Assembly (NCBI GenBank): GCA_002717185.1
Contig: PBDC01000021.1
Span: forward strand, 16,450-37,654
From: Rhodospirillaceae bacterium
Lineage (GTDB): Bacteria > Pseudomonadota > Alphaproteobacteria > UBA8366 > GCA-2717185
Direction: 5' to 3'
DNA length: 21,205 nt
The notes under the pieces are model-generated. The model was not told where the DNA came from. It did no database searches and was given only the letters and a program-made list of their open reading frames with translations. The position numbers and the translations under genes were made by a program. This document shows positions 6,737-14,220 of this stretch, piece after piece. Position 1 is the stretch's first letter, and each line of letters starts with the position of its first letter.

Positions 6737-8122
6737 CTATTCGTCGGCCATCGCCGCCAGTTCACCCATGGTCACCGGCTTGATTGGCGGACGGATGCGA
6801 TAATAGCCGACTTCTTCAATGGGTTCGCCCCGCGCCTGGGCAACCAGTTCTGTGACTGTCAAACCGCACATTCGGCCTTGGCAAGGCCCCATGCCGCAGC
6901 GCGTAAAGGCTTTGAGTTGGTTTGGGCCCATCGCGCCAAGCGCAACGGCATTTCTGATATCAGCCACGCTAATTTCCTCGCAGCGGCAGACGATCGTATC
7001 GTCCTCCGGTGGTGCACATATTTCGGGAGGCGGAGGGAACAGGGCGTCGAGCAGTGGCCGTATTGCCTGATGTCTCGCCAGCTCATAGCGGATCGGGTCT
7101 GCGCAGCGATTGCGTTCACCCATGTCGATGTGACCTTGGCGGCAAGCGGCGTCCAGAGCCGCTAATCGACCGTGCAGCGTGGCAGCAGCAGCACCGTTGA
7201 CCCCGCCGCCATCGCCGGCGACTGCTATTGCGTCTTTTGTTGTTGCACCCCATTCGTCGCGCACGGGCCGCCAATAGCGCTGCGGTTTGTACCATTCATG
7301 CTCGCAGAATACCTGCCGCGTGATCTGTGTATTGGGTACCACGCCGATATGCAGCAGTAATGTGTCGACCGCGATTTCAGCTTTGACGCCGTCACGGGTA
7401 AAGCCGACCGCGTTAAGTTTATCCTCACCTATCGCAGTTAGGTCGGAGATACCCGAATAGATCGGCACACCGGCTTGCTTTATTTCACGCCGCATTTGGC
7501 GTCCCTTGCTTAGGTAACTGCCAGAGGTCAGCGCACCTAATAGATGTGGTGTCGCTGAAATATAGTCGCCAAAACGGGTTGTCTCCGTTAGGGCAACTAC
7601 ATCGGCCCCGGTTGCGATCAATTGCTGCGTAATTAGAAGGGCGAGGGGCCCGCAACCTGCTACAATAACACGACCTGACGGCACCATGTCGGCGGATTTT
7701 AACATGACTTGAGCGGCACCTGCGGTCATAACACCCGGCAGTGTCCAACCGGGAATTGGCGCTGGGCGCTCCAATGCGCCCGTAGCCACAAGAAGCCGAT
7801 TGCCGGAAGCGGTAGCACCCTTGCCGTTTTGAGAGTAGGCAACTGTCCCATCCTCATCGACCCGCCAAACCGTGGCGCCCGGATTATAAGCAGCATTGGA
7901 TTTACGGAATCGTTTAGCGAGGGCGGCACCCTGACGATAGTCATCGCCTAATAGATCGAGCGTGTCAGAGTGAATAGATTCGATGTTGCGATAGATCTGT
8001 CCGCCTGGTTCTGTTTGCTCGTCCAACAGTAGAACCGATAGTCCAAGAGCGTCCGCTTCGACGGCGGCGGCCATGCCAGCGGGGCCTCCGCCGATAATGA
8101 GGAAATCGACCTTTTCGCTCAC
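6737..8122 (-). CDS. FAD/NAD(P)-dependent oxidoreductase with BFD-like [2Fe-2S] domain (HcnB/OoxA-type subunit)
   Basis: This is the larger flavoprotein subunit of a heterotrimeric amino-acid or opine dehydrogenase, as in hydrogen cyanide synthase (HcnB), octopine/nopaline oxidase (OoxA/NoxA) and D-hydroxyproline dehydrogenase. The 461 residues begin with the FAD-binding GGGPAG (11-16) and LLDEQTEPGGQIYR (32-45). A second nucleotide-binding motif, VAGCGPLALL, lies at 154-163, and AVAGDGGGVNGA (300-311) closes the FAD site. The C-terminal BFD-like domain has CRC (379, 381), then C409 and C414 with C419 nearby, which should bind [2Fe-2S]. The start is GTG at 8122, overlapping the TGA of the small ferredoxin-like gene by four bases. 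The three subunits are adjacent, which strongly supports one complex. Confidence 0.9.
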   Translation of the reverse strand: MSEKVDFLIIGGGPAGMAAAVEADALGLSVLLLDEQTEPGGQIYRNIESIHSDTLDLLGDDYRQGAALAKRFRKSNAAYNPGATVWRVDEDGTVAYSQNGKGATASGNRLLVATGALERPAPIPGWTLPGVMTAGAAQVMLKSADMVPSGRVIVAGCGPLALLITQQLIATGADVVALTETTRFGDYISATPHLLGALTSGSYLSKGRQMRREIKQAGVPIYSGISDLTAIGEDKLNAVGFTRDGVKAEIAVDTLLLHIGVVPNTQITRQVFCEHEWYKPQRYWRPVRDEWGATTKDAIAVAGDGGGVNGAAAATLHGRLAALDAACRQGHIDMGERNRCADPIRYELARHQAIRPLLDALFPPPPEICAPPEDDTIVCRCEEISVADIRNAVALGAMGPNQLKAFTRCGMGPCQGRMCGLTVTELVAQARGEPIEEVGYYRIRPPIKPVTMGELAAMADE

Positions 8123-8415
8123 GAGCCAAGCTTTCTCGTGCCGTTTTGCCGACGCACTTTCATGCCTTCTTCGACAATTTCCATACAGGCTTGTCGGTTG
8201 GGTACGCCGTCGATCTCAACCAAGCAGTCAAAACATACTCCCATCATGCAAAAGGGCAGGCGAGGTGCGGCGCTAACCGGGGTCTTTCGGCTGTAACCTG
8301 GGTCGGCGGTCAAAAGCGCAGCCGCAACCGATTCTTGAGCCCCGGCGTTAAGAATCTCACCGTCAAAATCGATCGTGACGGATTGTCCGTCTGGTTCATG
8401 CAGCCGCCGGAACAT
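8119..8415 (-). CDS. [2Fe-2S]-binding subunit (HcnA/OoxC-type) of the flavoprotein dehydrogenase
   Basis: This 98-residue ferredoxin-like protein belongs to the family of the small subunit of HcnABC and opine oxidases, where it relays electrons between flavin centres. The cluster cysteines are Cys56, Cys61 and Cys64 in PFCMMGVCFDC and Cys77 in RQAC, giving C-x4-C-x2-C-x12-C. The N-terminal half (DGQSVTIDFDGEILNAGAQ, 9-27) forms the usual beta-grasp strands. The start overlaps the end of the preceding DAO-like subunit gene by 20 bases, and GGAGG sits 4 bases before ATG 8415. Its stop overlaps the GTG start of the next gene. The overlaps imply coupled translation and stoichiometric synthesis of the three subunits. 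Confidence 0.9.
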   Translation of the reverse strand: MFRRLHEPDGQSVTIDFDGEILNAGAQESVAAALLTADPGYSRKTPVSAAPRLPFCMMGVCFDCLVEIDGVPNRQACMEIVEEGMKVRRQNGTRKLGS

Positions 8416-9517
8416 CGAACCTCCGGGCGCTAAAGTGGTCGAAATCTGTCGGCGTATCTCCGCTTACAACCCAGTTGGCAACGTGGTGCGCGTTGACGGC
8501 GGCGAGGGTGACACCGCTATGCGAGGTTGCCACATAGGCGCCGGGCATGGTTTCCGATTCATCGTATATTGCGCATTTATCCGGGGTCAGGACCCGGATG
8601 CAGCCCCAATTGCGTACCAAGCGAACCTTGGCAAGCTGCGGAAAAGCTTTTACTGCGCGCGCCGCTATATTACCCGTCACTGGCAAGGTCGTACCGTCGT
8701 TGAAGCCGACTTCTTCCTCCGAGTTTCCGAACATGAAGCCTCCTTCGTCAGTCTGTCTAATCGAACCAAGCGCCATTTCGGTGGTTGCCTCGATCCGCTC
8801 GGTGATAAGGACCTGTCCGCGTTGTGGCCTGATAGGGGCTTTGAGGCCGACCATCGGCGCCAGCTTGGTGATGCCATGTCCGCAAGCGATGACAATTTTG
8901 GGAGCCGTAAAGGATTCCTCGACGGTTTGCGCGATGAAGGCCTTGCCATCGTGTTTGATGGTCACAACTTCGTTGCGAGAGAAATAGCGCCCCCCGCGAT
9001 GCTTGAACCCGCGGTGCAGCGCGCGGAGCAACCTTAATGGATTAGCATGGCCGTCATGCGGACCAAACGAGGCACCGGCTACTTCGTCCCCGATACGCAG
9101 CCCGGGCACCAATTTTTGTATTTCGTCACGCTCGATAATCTCGGCGTCGTAGCCATCGGCACCAGCTTGTTGCCGCATAATGTCGATATTCCGGCGGCAG
9201 GTATCTCGCTCCTCCTCACTCAACAAAAGATTCAGCCCGCCACCATTCTGGTAATTGACATTAATGCCGGCGCTACCTTGCAGATCATCGGCAAAATCCG
9301 TCCAGAGGTCAGCTGACTCGCGGCTCCAATCCGCGTATCGCTGAAGTCCCATACCTTTGGATTGCACCCAAACGAGCCCGAAATTCCCCCGTGCAGCACG
9401 CAAGGAGTCGTCTGAACCGTCGAGAATGACAGTATCCACGTCTTGCCTTACTAATCCGTAGGCCACGGCGGCGCCGAAACTGCCACCACCAACAACAATG
9501 ACATCCGCGCTATGCAT
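8396..9517 (-). CDS. FAD-dependent oxidoreductase, DAO family (HcnC/OoxB-type catalytic subunit)
   Basis: This is the substrate-oxidising subunit of the three-component dehydrogenase and belongs to the D-amino-acid oxidase/glycine oxidase/sarcosine oxidase fold. The 373-residue product starts with the dinucleotide motif VIVVGGGSFGAAVAYGL (6-22), followed by ILDGSD (31-36) for the ribose and RAARGNFGLVW (40-50), typical of HcnC-type proteins. RPQRGQVLITER in the middle and GAYVATSHSGVTLA near the end are further DAO-family landmarks. It is the first gene of the operon; ATG 9517 has GGGA seven bases upstream. Family relatives act on glycine, D-amino acids, opines or hydroxyproline. Here the substrate must be an amine or amino acid whose product feeds the CoA ligase, but that is inference. 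Confidence 0.9.
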   Translation of the reverse strand: MHSADVIVVGGGSFGAAVAYGLVRQDVDTVILDGSDDSLRAARGNFGLVWVQSKGMGLQRYADWSRESADLWTDFADDLQGSAGINVNYQNGGGLNLLLSEEERDTCRRNIDIMRQQAGADGYDAEIIERDEIQKLVPGLRIGDEVAGASFGPHDGHANPLRLLRALHRGFKHRGGRYFSRNEVVTIKHDGKAFIAQTVEESFTAPKIVIACGHGITKLAPMVGLKAPIRPQRGQVLITERIEATTEMALGSIRQTDEGGFMFGNSEEEVGFNDGTTLPVTGNIAARAVKAFPQLAKVRLVRNWGCIRVLTPDKCAIYDESETMPGAYVATSHSGVTLAAVNAHHVANWVVSGDTPTDFDHFSARRFDVPAAA

Positions 9518-9862
9518 CGGTTATTCCCACTGATAGCTGTGTTCTATTTTTCGCACTGATCATGCGTGGAAACTGTTGATGGCGCAACTGATCGATGATG
9601 CAAAGATCTGCAACGTACCCTTGGAACATCATGTCGGTGGCTCTTTGGAGCGAGTTTTTTCACAAGTTCGTGAAACGGCATTGGATAGAATAATGGCAAT
9701 TGGGGATTCTGGCGCCGAAAAATGGAATTGTGAGGTTGGTGAAACAAATTTCCGAAGCAACTATTCTGGCGTAAAGCTTCATTTTGGCTATGTCAGCGCT
9801 AATAGTTGCCAGCAAGGACCTCAAACTGAAAAAGTGGGTTCAGGCCGTTTTGTCTCAGCCGA
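9518..9862. promoter_or_regulatory. Intergenic region holding the presumed promoter of the seven-gene operon
   Basis: These 345 bases lie between the first gene of the catabolic operon and the 3' end of aat. A frame from ATG 9579 to 9866 (+) stays open for 95 codons and would end overlapping the aat stop, but it matches nothing I recognise, its codon use is unlike neighbouring genes, and it sits where the operon promoter must be. I therefore do not call it a gene. The only clear dyad is at 9658-9675. No hexamer pair was convincing, and I saw no intrinsic terminator for aat. Confidence 0.45.
9658..9675. promoter_or_regulatory. Candidate operator dyad upstream of the seven-gene operon
   Basis: TTTCACAAGTTCGTGAAA has perfect 6-base arms (TTTCAC/GTGAAA) around a 6-base centre. 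It lies about 140 bases upstream of the first gene of the catabolic operon. The size and spacing suit a dimeric regulator such as a GntR, TetR or Lrp-type protein. No regulator gene lies beside it in the window. Confidence 0.3.
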
Positions 9863-10522
9863 TTAAAGGCTGGGTTCGCGTAGCCGCTTTAGCAGCGTTG
9901 TCGCGTCCTCCGCAACTGTATCCAGATCGAAATGGGCGTCGATATTTAGGGCTTTAGCCAGTTTGATGCGATATTCCTTGCGGGGTATTTCCCGGGCACC
10001 GAACTGGCTTAGATGATTGGTCGTGAACTGCGCATCTAGCAGCAGAAAGCCGCAGCTGCGCAACCGGGCTATCAGATGGACTAGGGCGACCTTGCTGGCG
10101 TCGCGTTTTCGGCTGAACATGCTCTCGCCGAAGAACGCTCCACCCAGTGATACCCCATATAGGCCGCCGACCAACTCGCCATCGTGCCAGCATTCCACGC
10201 TGTGTGCGTTACGCAAGTGAAAGAGCGAGGTGTAGAGAGTGACGATGCGGTCGTTGATCCAGGTGCGCGGCCGGGTTTCGGTGGTTTCCGCACATCCTTC
10301 TATGACCTCCTCAAAGGCATGGTCGAAGGTGACGTGAAATTGGCCGCTACGCAACGTACGCTTAAGCCGGCGCGGTACGTGAAAATCGTCAAGCGGTATT
10401 ATGCCGCGCATTCGCGGGTCGACCCAGAATAGTTCTGGGTCGTCTCGGTCCTCGGCCATTGGAAACACGCCAATCGCGTATGCGCGCAACAACATGTCTG
10501 GCGTCAGTTCGAGCATTTCCAT
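9863..10522 (-). CDS. aat: Leucyl/phenylalanyl-tRNA--protein transferase
   Basis: Aat transfers Leu or Phe from aminoacyl-tRNA to proteins with N-terminal Lys or Arg, marking them for ClpAP degradation through ClpS. The 219 residues are the usual length. Family landmarks are [42 protein letters not shown] (15-56), HSVECW (107-112), [34 protein letters not shown] (116-149) and [24 protein letters not shown] (156-179). ATG 10522 gives [18 protein letters not shown]; an ATG two codons later is equally possible. It lies 29 bases after accC in a conserved minus-strand order and is presumably co-transcribed with aroQ, accB and accC. Confidence 0.95.
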   Translation of the reverse strand: MEMLELTPDMLLRAYAIGVFPMAEDRDDPELFWVDPRMRGIIPLDDFHVPRRLKRTLRSGQFHVTFDHAFEEVIEGCAETTETRPRTWINDRIVTLYTSLFHLRNAHSVECWHDGELVGGLYGVSLGGAFFGESMFSRKRDASKVALVHLIARLRSCGFLLLDAQFTTNHLSQFGAREIPRKEYRIKLAKALNIDAHFDLDTVAEDATTLLKRLREPSL

Positions 10523-10551
10523 GATGTTTGTGCACCCCTACAGATTGGAGC

Positions 10552-11889
10552 TTATAGTTCTAAAAAAGCCTCCAACCAGTGGATATCATAGTCGGCGTTT
10601 AGGAAATCTTGCTCCATTATCAATCTTTGATGCAAAGGTATCGTGGTCTCAATCCCGCCGATCACATATTCGTTTAGTGCCCGGTTCAACCGCATGATGC
10701 ATTCGGCGCGGTTGTCGGCATGGACGATTAGTTTGGAAACTAGGCTGTCATAGTGCGGTGGTACGTTATATCCGGAGTATAGTTGCGAATCCACTCGAAC
10801 GCCGAGACCGCCCGGAGCGTGGTATTCGGTTACCTTTCCCGGCGAGGGTGCGAACGTGTCGGGGTGCTCAGCGACGACCCGGCATTCGATAGCGTGGCCG
10901 CTGAGCACGATATCTGATTGTTCCAGGTTTAGGGGGCTGCCGGCGGCAATCCGGATTTGCTCGCGGACCAAATCGATGCCGCTGATCATCTCGCTGACCG
11001 GGTGCTCGACTTGCAACCGCGTGTTCATCTCAATGAAATGGAAATTGCCGCCCTCATACAAGAACTCGATAGTTCCGGCACCGCGATAGCAAATCTTAGC
11101 AACAGCTTGGGCGGCGCGGAGCCCGATATTGGCCCGGGTCGCAGCGTCCAATGCCGGAGATGGGGCTTCTTCGATGACCTTTTGATGACGGCGCTGGATC
11201 GAACAATCTCGTTCGCCGAAATGCAGAACCTTGCCGTTGCCGTCGCCCAGTAGTTGGATTTCGATATGACGCGGGCGGTCGAGATATTTCTCGATATAGA
11301 CGGCATCATCGCCAAAGCTTGCTGCGGCCTCGTTGCGGCAATGGGCGAGGACGTCGGGCAGTTCATCCGCTACTTTAGCGACTTTCATGCCCCGCCCACC
11401 GCCGCCCGCCGCCGCCTTGACCAGCACCGGATAGCCTATGTCTTGGGCAATACGGGCCGCTGCTCCGTCCTCGGTCACTGGCCCATTGGATCCGGGAACG
11501 ACGGACAGGCCGAGCTGCTGGATCGCCTCTTTTGCAGCGATCTTGTCACCCATCAGCCGAATATGTTCGGGCGCTGGACCAATGAAGGCGTAGCCATGCT
11601 CCTCTACCATCTCCGCGAAGGCGGCATTCTCCGACAGGAAACCAATGCCCGGATGGATTGCGTCGGCGCCTGAAATTTGGGCGGCGGACAGGATGGCCTG
11701 CATGTTCAGATAGCTGTCGCGCGAAGACGGTGGGCCAATGCAGACGCTCTCATCGGCCAATCGTACATGCATGGCTTCAGAGTCTGCGGTTGAATGAACA
11801 GCGACGGTCTCGATGCCCATCTCGCGGCAGGCGCGATGGATACGCAGCGCTATCTCGCCCCGGTTCGCGATGAGGATTTTCTCGAACAA
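10552..11889 (-). CDS. accC: Acetyl-CoA carboxylase, biotin carboxylase subunit
   Basis: AccC carboxylates the biotin of AccB with ATP and bicarbonate, the first half-reaction of malonyl-CoA synthesis for fatty acids. The 445 residues carry every expected element: MFEKILIANRGEIALRI at the start, IHPGIGFLSEN (79-88), GDK116 and VLVK158 for ATP, the glycine-rich loop GGGGRGM (162-168), HIEIQLLGD and GERDCSIQRRHQKVIEE (226-241), and the catalytic FIEMNTRLQVEH (286-296) with Glu287, Asn289 and Arg291. The start is TTG at 11889, six bases after the accB stop, fixed by the canonical N-terminus; no ATG is available nearby. Confidence 0.97.
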   Translation of the reverse strand: MFEKILIANRGEIALRIHRACREMGIETVAVHSTADSEAMHVRLADESVCIGPPSSRDSYLNMQAILSAAQISGADAIHPGIGFLSENAAFAEMVEEHGYAFIGPAPEHIRLMGDKIAAKEAIQQLGLSVVPGSNGPVTEDGAAARIAQDIGYPVLVKAAAGGGGRGMKVAKVADELPDVLAHCRNEAAASFGDDAVYIEKYLDRPRHIEIQLLGDGNGKVLHFGERDCSIQRRHQKVIEEAPSPALDAATRANIGLRAAQAVAKICYRGAGTIEFLYEGGNFHFIEMNTRLQVEHPVSEMISGIDLVREQIRIAAGSPLNLEQSDIVLSGHAIECRVVAEHPDTFAPSPGKVTEYHAPGGLGVRVDSQLYSGYNVPPHYDSLVSKLIVHADNRAECIMRLNRALNEYVIGGIETTIPLHQRLIMEQDFLNADYDIHWLEAFLEL

Positions 11890-11895
11890 TGTCGT

Positions 11896-12339
11896 TTACT
11901 CGAGGATCAGCAGCGGTTCATCGAATTCGACTGGCTGGCCATCGTCGACAAGGATGCTTTTGACGGTGCCAGCGCGCGGTGCCGGGATTGGGTTCATAAC
12001 CTTCATTGCCTCAACAATGAGCAGCGTATCGCCTTCGGCGACCTGACTTCCAGCCTTCACAAAAGGTGCAGCGCCAGGGCTGGCCGCGAGATAAATCGTA
12101 CCTACCATCGGCGATGTCACCGCACCTGGGTGGGGCTCGTTACTAGCAGGGGGTGCTGGTGCCGCCGCGGTCGAGGGGGCGGCCGTTCCCACGGGTGCCG
12201 CTGTTGCGGTTGTGACACCGTTGCGCACGACTCGGATGCTGCGGTCGCCCTCAGTAATTTCGACTTCGGCCAAGCCAGTCTCCTCCAGTAGCTTGGCGAG
12301 CTCCCGGATCTGGTTGCAGTCGACGGTGGGATTTGCCAT
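11896..12339 (-). CDS. accB: Acetyl-CoA carboxylase biotin carboxyl carrier protein
   Basis: AccB carries the biotin that shuttles carboxyl groups from AccC to the carboxyltransferase. The 147-residue protein has an N-terminal helical region (1-40), an Ala/Pro-rich flexible linker (about 43-68) and a C-terminal biotinyl domain with [22 protein letters not shown] (76-97) and the biotinylation motif EAMKVMN, Lys113. The domain includes the thumb typical of true AccB. ATG 12339 lies 13 bases after the aroQ stop, and accC starts 6 bases after its own stop, so aroQ, accB and accC form one transcription unit. Confidence 0.97.
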   Translation of the reverse strand: MANPTVDCNQIRELAKLLEETGLAEVEITEGDRSIRVVRNGVTTATAAPVGTAAPSTAAAPAPPASNEPHPGAVTSPMVGTIYLAASPGAAPFVKAGSQVAEGDTLLIVEAMKVMNPIPAPRAGTVKSILVDDGQPVEFDEPLLILE

Positions 12340-12352
12340 GTCAGCCCTTAAT

Positions 12353-12802
12353 TTAGCCTTTGCCCAAAATGTCTTTTATTGCATCCAGCGCTAGGATGTA
12401 GCCACGCCACCCAAAGCCGCAGATGACCCCTACTGCGACCGGTGAAATGTAAGAGTGATGACGGAAGGATTCGCGTGCGAGGATGTTCGATAGGTGCACC
12501 TCGATGACCGGACGGTCGATCAGCGATAATGCGTCTAGGATCGCGACCGAGGTATGTGTGAAGGCGGCGGCGTTGATGATGACGCCATGATGCGTGGTCC
12601 GGCAATTCTGGATCCATGTGACCAACTCGCCCTCGATATTGGATTGCCGGAAATCGATGGAAAGGCCAATCGCCTTGGCATGCGCGACGCAGCGGTGCTC
12701 AATATCAGCCAGAGTATCGTAACCATAAATCGACGGCTCGCGAATGCCGAGCATGTTCAAGTTCGGCCCATTAAGTATCAGGATCTTGGCGCCATCCGCC
12801 AC
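12353..12802 (-). CDS. aroQ: 3-dehydroquinate dehydratase, type II
   Basis: AroQ dehydrates 3-dehydroquinate to 3-dehydroshikimate in the shikimate pathway and forms dodecamers. The 149-residue product contains [21 protein letters not shown] (7-27) with catalytic Arg21 and Tyr26, [11 protein letters not shown] (51-61), [17 protein letters not shown] (76-92) with Asn77, and [17 protein letters not shown] (101-117) with the catalytic-site His103. Most relatives read NPGAYTHTS where this has NAAAFTHTS, a mild variation. The start is GTG 12802 with AGGAG seven bases upstream. It is the first gene of the aroQ-accB-accC-aat unit. Confidence 0.96.
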   Translation of the reverse strand: MADGAKILILNGPNLNMLGIREPSIYGYDTLADIEHRCVAHAKAIGLSIDFRQSNIEGELVTWIQNCRTTHHGVIINAAAFTHTSVAILDALSLIDRPVIEVHLSNILARESFRHHSYISPVAVGVICGFGWRGYILALDAIKDILGKG

Positions 12803-12853
12803 TGGTGATCTCCTTTCCGTACCGTCGCCTGAAGCTTCAGAATATCAGAATCG

Positions 12854-12881
12854 GTTATATCACCTCGCAGAGGTCACGCAA
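12854..12881 (-). promoter_or_regulatory. Likely promoter of the aroQ-accB-accC-aat operon
   Basis: On the minus strand TTGCGT (12881-12876) is followed after 16 bases by TATAAC (12859-12854), five of six matches to a -10 box. Transcription would begin near 12847, leaving a leader of roughly 45 bases before the aroQ GTG. The position is right, but the -35 match is weak beyond its TTG. Confidence 0.4.
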
Positions 12882-13126
12882 GGATGCCTGCGGGACCATT
12901 TCCTAGTAGATTTCTAAGACGGTTACGCTATGTGACACCAGGAGGACGCTGCACAAACCTGCAACGAGGAACCGGACGACTGGTCAGTGGACTACGCTGG
13001 ATGCATTCAAACTGATAGTTCCCAGTTATTTTGCCAAAATCTCGCAGGGTATACCGTGTGGCTCCCCCAAGCCTCTTCTGTTCTAAAACCAGGAATTCCA
13101 AGGGTTTTTAGGTGACAGGAGATAAA
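12882..13126. other. Intergenic stretch between the aroQ promoter and the decayed hppD gene
   Basis: No gene or recognisable remnant is visible in any frame that I would defend. The right end contains CAGGAGATAAA immediately before an ATG at 13127, apparently the old ribosome binding site of the hppD pseudogene. If hppD once had its own promoter, it would lie here. Confidence 0.4.
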
Positions 13127-14163
13127 ATGGACTGAAGCAAAACGCATGAAGGTGCCCAAGGGCCTGTATGATGTCTGGTATAAGCCGCTCGGTACCGACG
13201 GATCTGAGTTCGTATAATGTAGCTCGCCTGGTCCGGTTGCTATGGTAGCCCAGTCTGAACGATTTGGTTTTAAGGCCACAGTAAAATATCGGTTTAAGCC
13301 CGTTATCCTGTTCAGGCAGGGTGATACAAAATTCATGCCTAACGATGGACTGGACAGTCATGCAGCGCGATTCGCCGATGTTTACGAGCGCAGTGTGTGC
13401 CGTGATATTATGGGCCTAGTAAGAGATGCAGCCCTGCCAGCACACGCAAGCCTAGGGCGCGGGGGTGGGGGCACGCCATCACGGACTTATCCGATGGACC
13501 TAAACGTGCCGGCGATCGAGAGAATTGGCGGTGCTCTGATCTATATCGTGGACAGGTATAGCGATGGCGATATCTATCAGTTCGATTTCTTTCCGAGCGC
13601 GAGCAATGGTAAACGCAGCGGAATAACATACACCCTCGCCTTTTCTATAGTTTGTATCTGAGCATCATTAATTGCGGACCAGTTATCACGATCGAGTTTT
13701 CAACCTCAAGGAAGTTTGGTTCCTTGATATTGGGAGAAAGTTGGCAGGTCTCAAGCAAGGAGATGGCCTGCCTCTGCGACACAATCCGCATTCCGATTAA
13801 TGAGTGGGCCTGAAACTAGTATTAGATTGTGGAACTCCTCGAATAGAATGAAGGCGAAGCAGGTCAGCACGTGACGTTAGATGCCAGCGATATTTTTGCG
13901 CCCATCGAGGCTATGCGCGCTAGATGCACCGTTTTATGGACGCGCTGGAACCAAATTTTGAGGTTATCGATACGCGCCTGCTGGACCATGGCAAAAATGT
14001 AAGGAGGTTGCATCGCGGCAGTCGATGATAAGGGGCCATTGTTGCCGATCTTGATGGATAAGTTTATCGGCCCCGTATGTTTCGGGATTAATCAACGCAA
14101 GGGCGGTGGGGGTTCGGCGAGGGCATTTTCCGTGGCATGCTGGACCTCATACCAGCCGAGTAG
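13127..14163 (+). pseudogene. hppD: Decayed 4-hydroxyphenylpyruvate dioxygenase (hppD) gene
   Basis: Functional HPPD converts 4-hydroxyphenylpyruvate to homogentisate in tyrosine breakdown. Pieces of the protein appear in order across different frames. From 13146 one frame gives KPLGTDGSEFV, a TAA at 13215 where family members have Glu, then FGFKATVKYRF, LFRQGDTKFM, MDLNVPAIERIGGALIYIVDRYSDG and GITY near 13630. After a shift comes YHDRVFNLKEVWFLDI (from 13684), then KEMACLCDTIRIPINE, GQHV.LDASDIFAPIEAMRAR, FMDALEPNFEVIDTRLLDHG, DKFIGPVCFGINQRKGG and GFGEGIFRGML, ending at TAG 14161-14163. At least five frame changes and several stops rule out function. The iron-binding Glu of the usual FFEINQRKG is Gly here. 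The old start is probably ATG 13127, after AGGAG. Confidence 0.85.
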
Positions 14164-14220
14164 ATTTGCCAAAGCCCCCTGGAGGACAAGGCGTAGCCGC
14201 TGCAAGTAAAGGGATATGAC

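Noticed and set aside
6491..7165. Long plus-strand open frame opposite the acyl-CoA synthetase and flavoprotein genes
   Set aside because: It lies antisense to two well-supported genes and its translation resembles no protein family.
9579..9866. Small plus-strand gene of 95 codons ending over the aat stop
   Set aside because: No family recognised, codon use unlike neighbouring genes, no strong ribosome binding site, and it would fill the only space for the promoter of the seven-gene operon.
13242..13661. Independent plus-strand protein of about 139 residues
   Set aside because: It is in frame with the HPPD N-terminal fragment upstream and matches the HPPD N-terminal domain, so it is part of the pseudogene.
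13920..14160. Possible remnant of an SMP-30/gluconolactonase gene (FEVIDTRLLDHGKNVRRLH resembles that family's start)
   Set aside because: The order of fragments before and after it, especially DIFAPIEAMRAR, DKFIGPVCFGINQRKGG and GFGEGIFRGML, fits the C-terminal half of HPPD far better, and the N-terminal half of HPPD is upstream.
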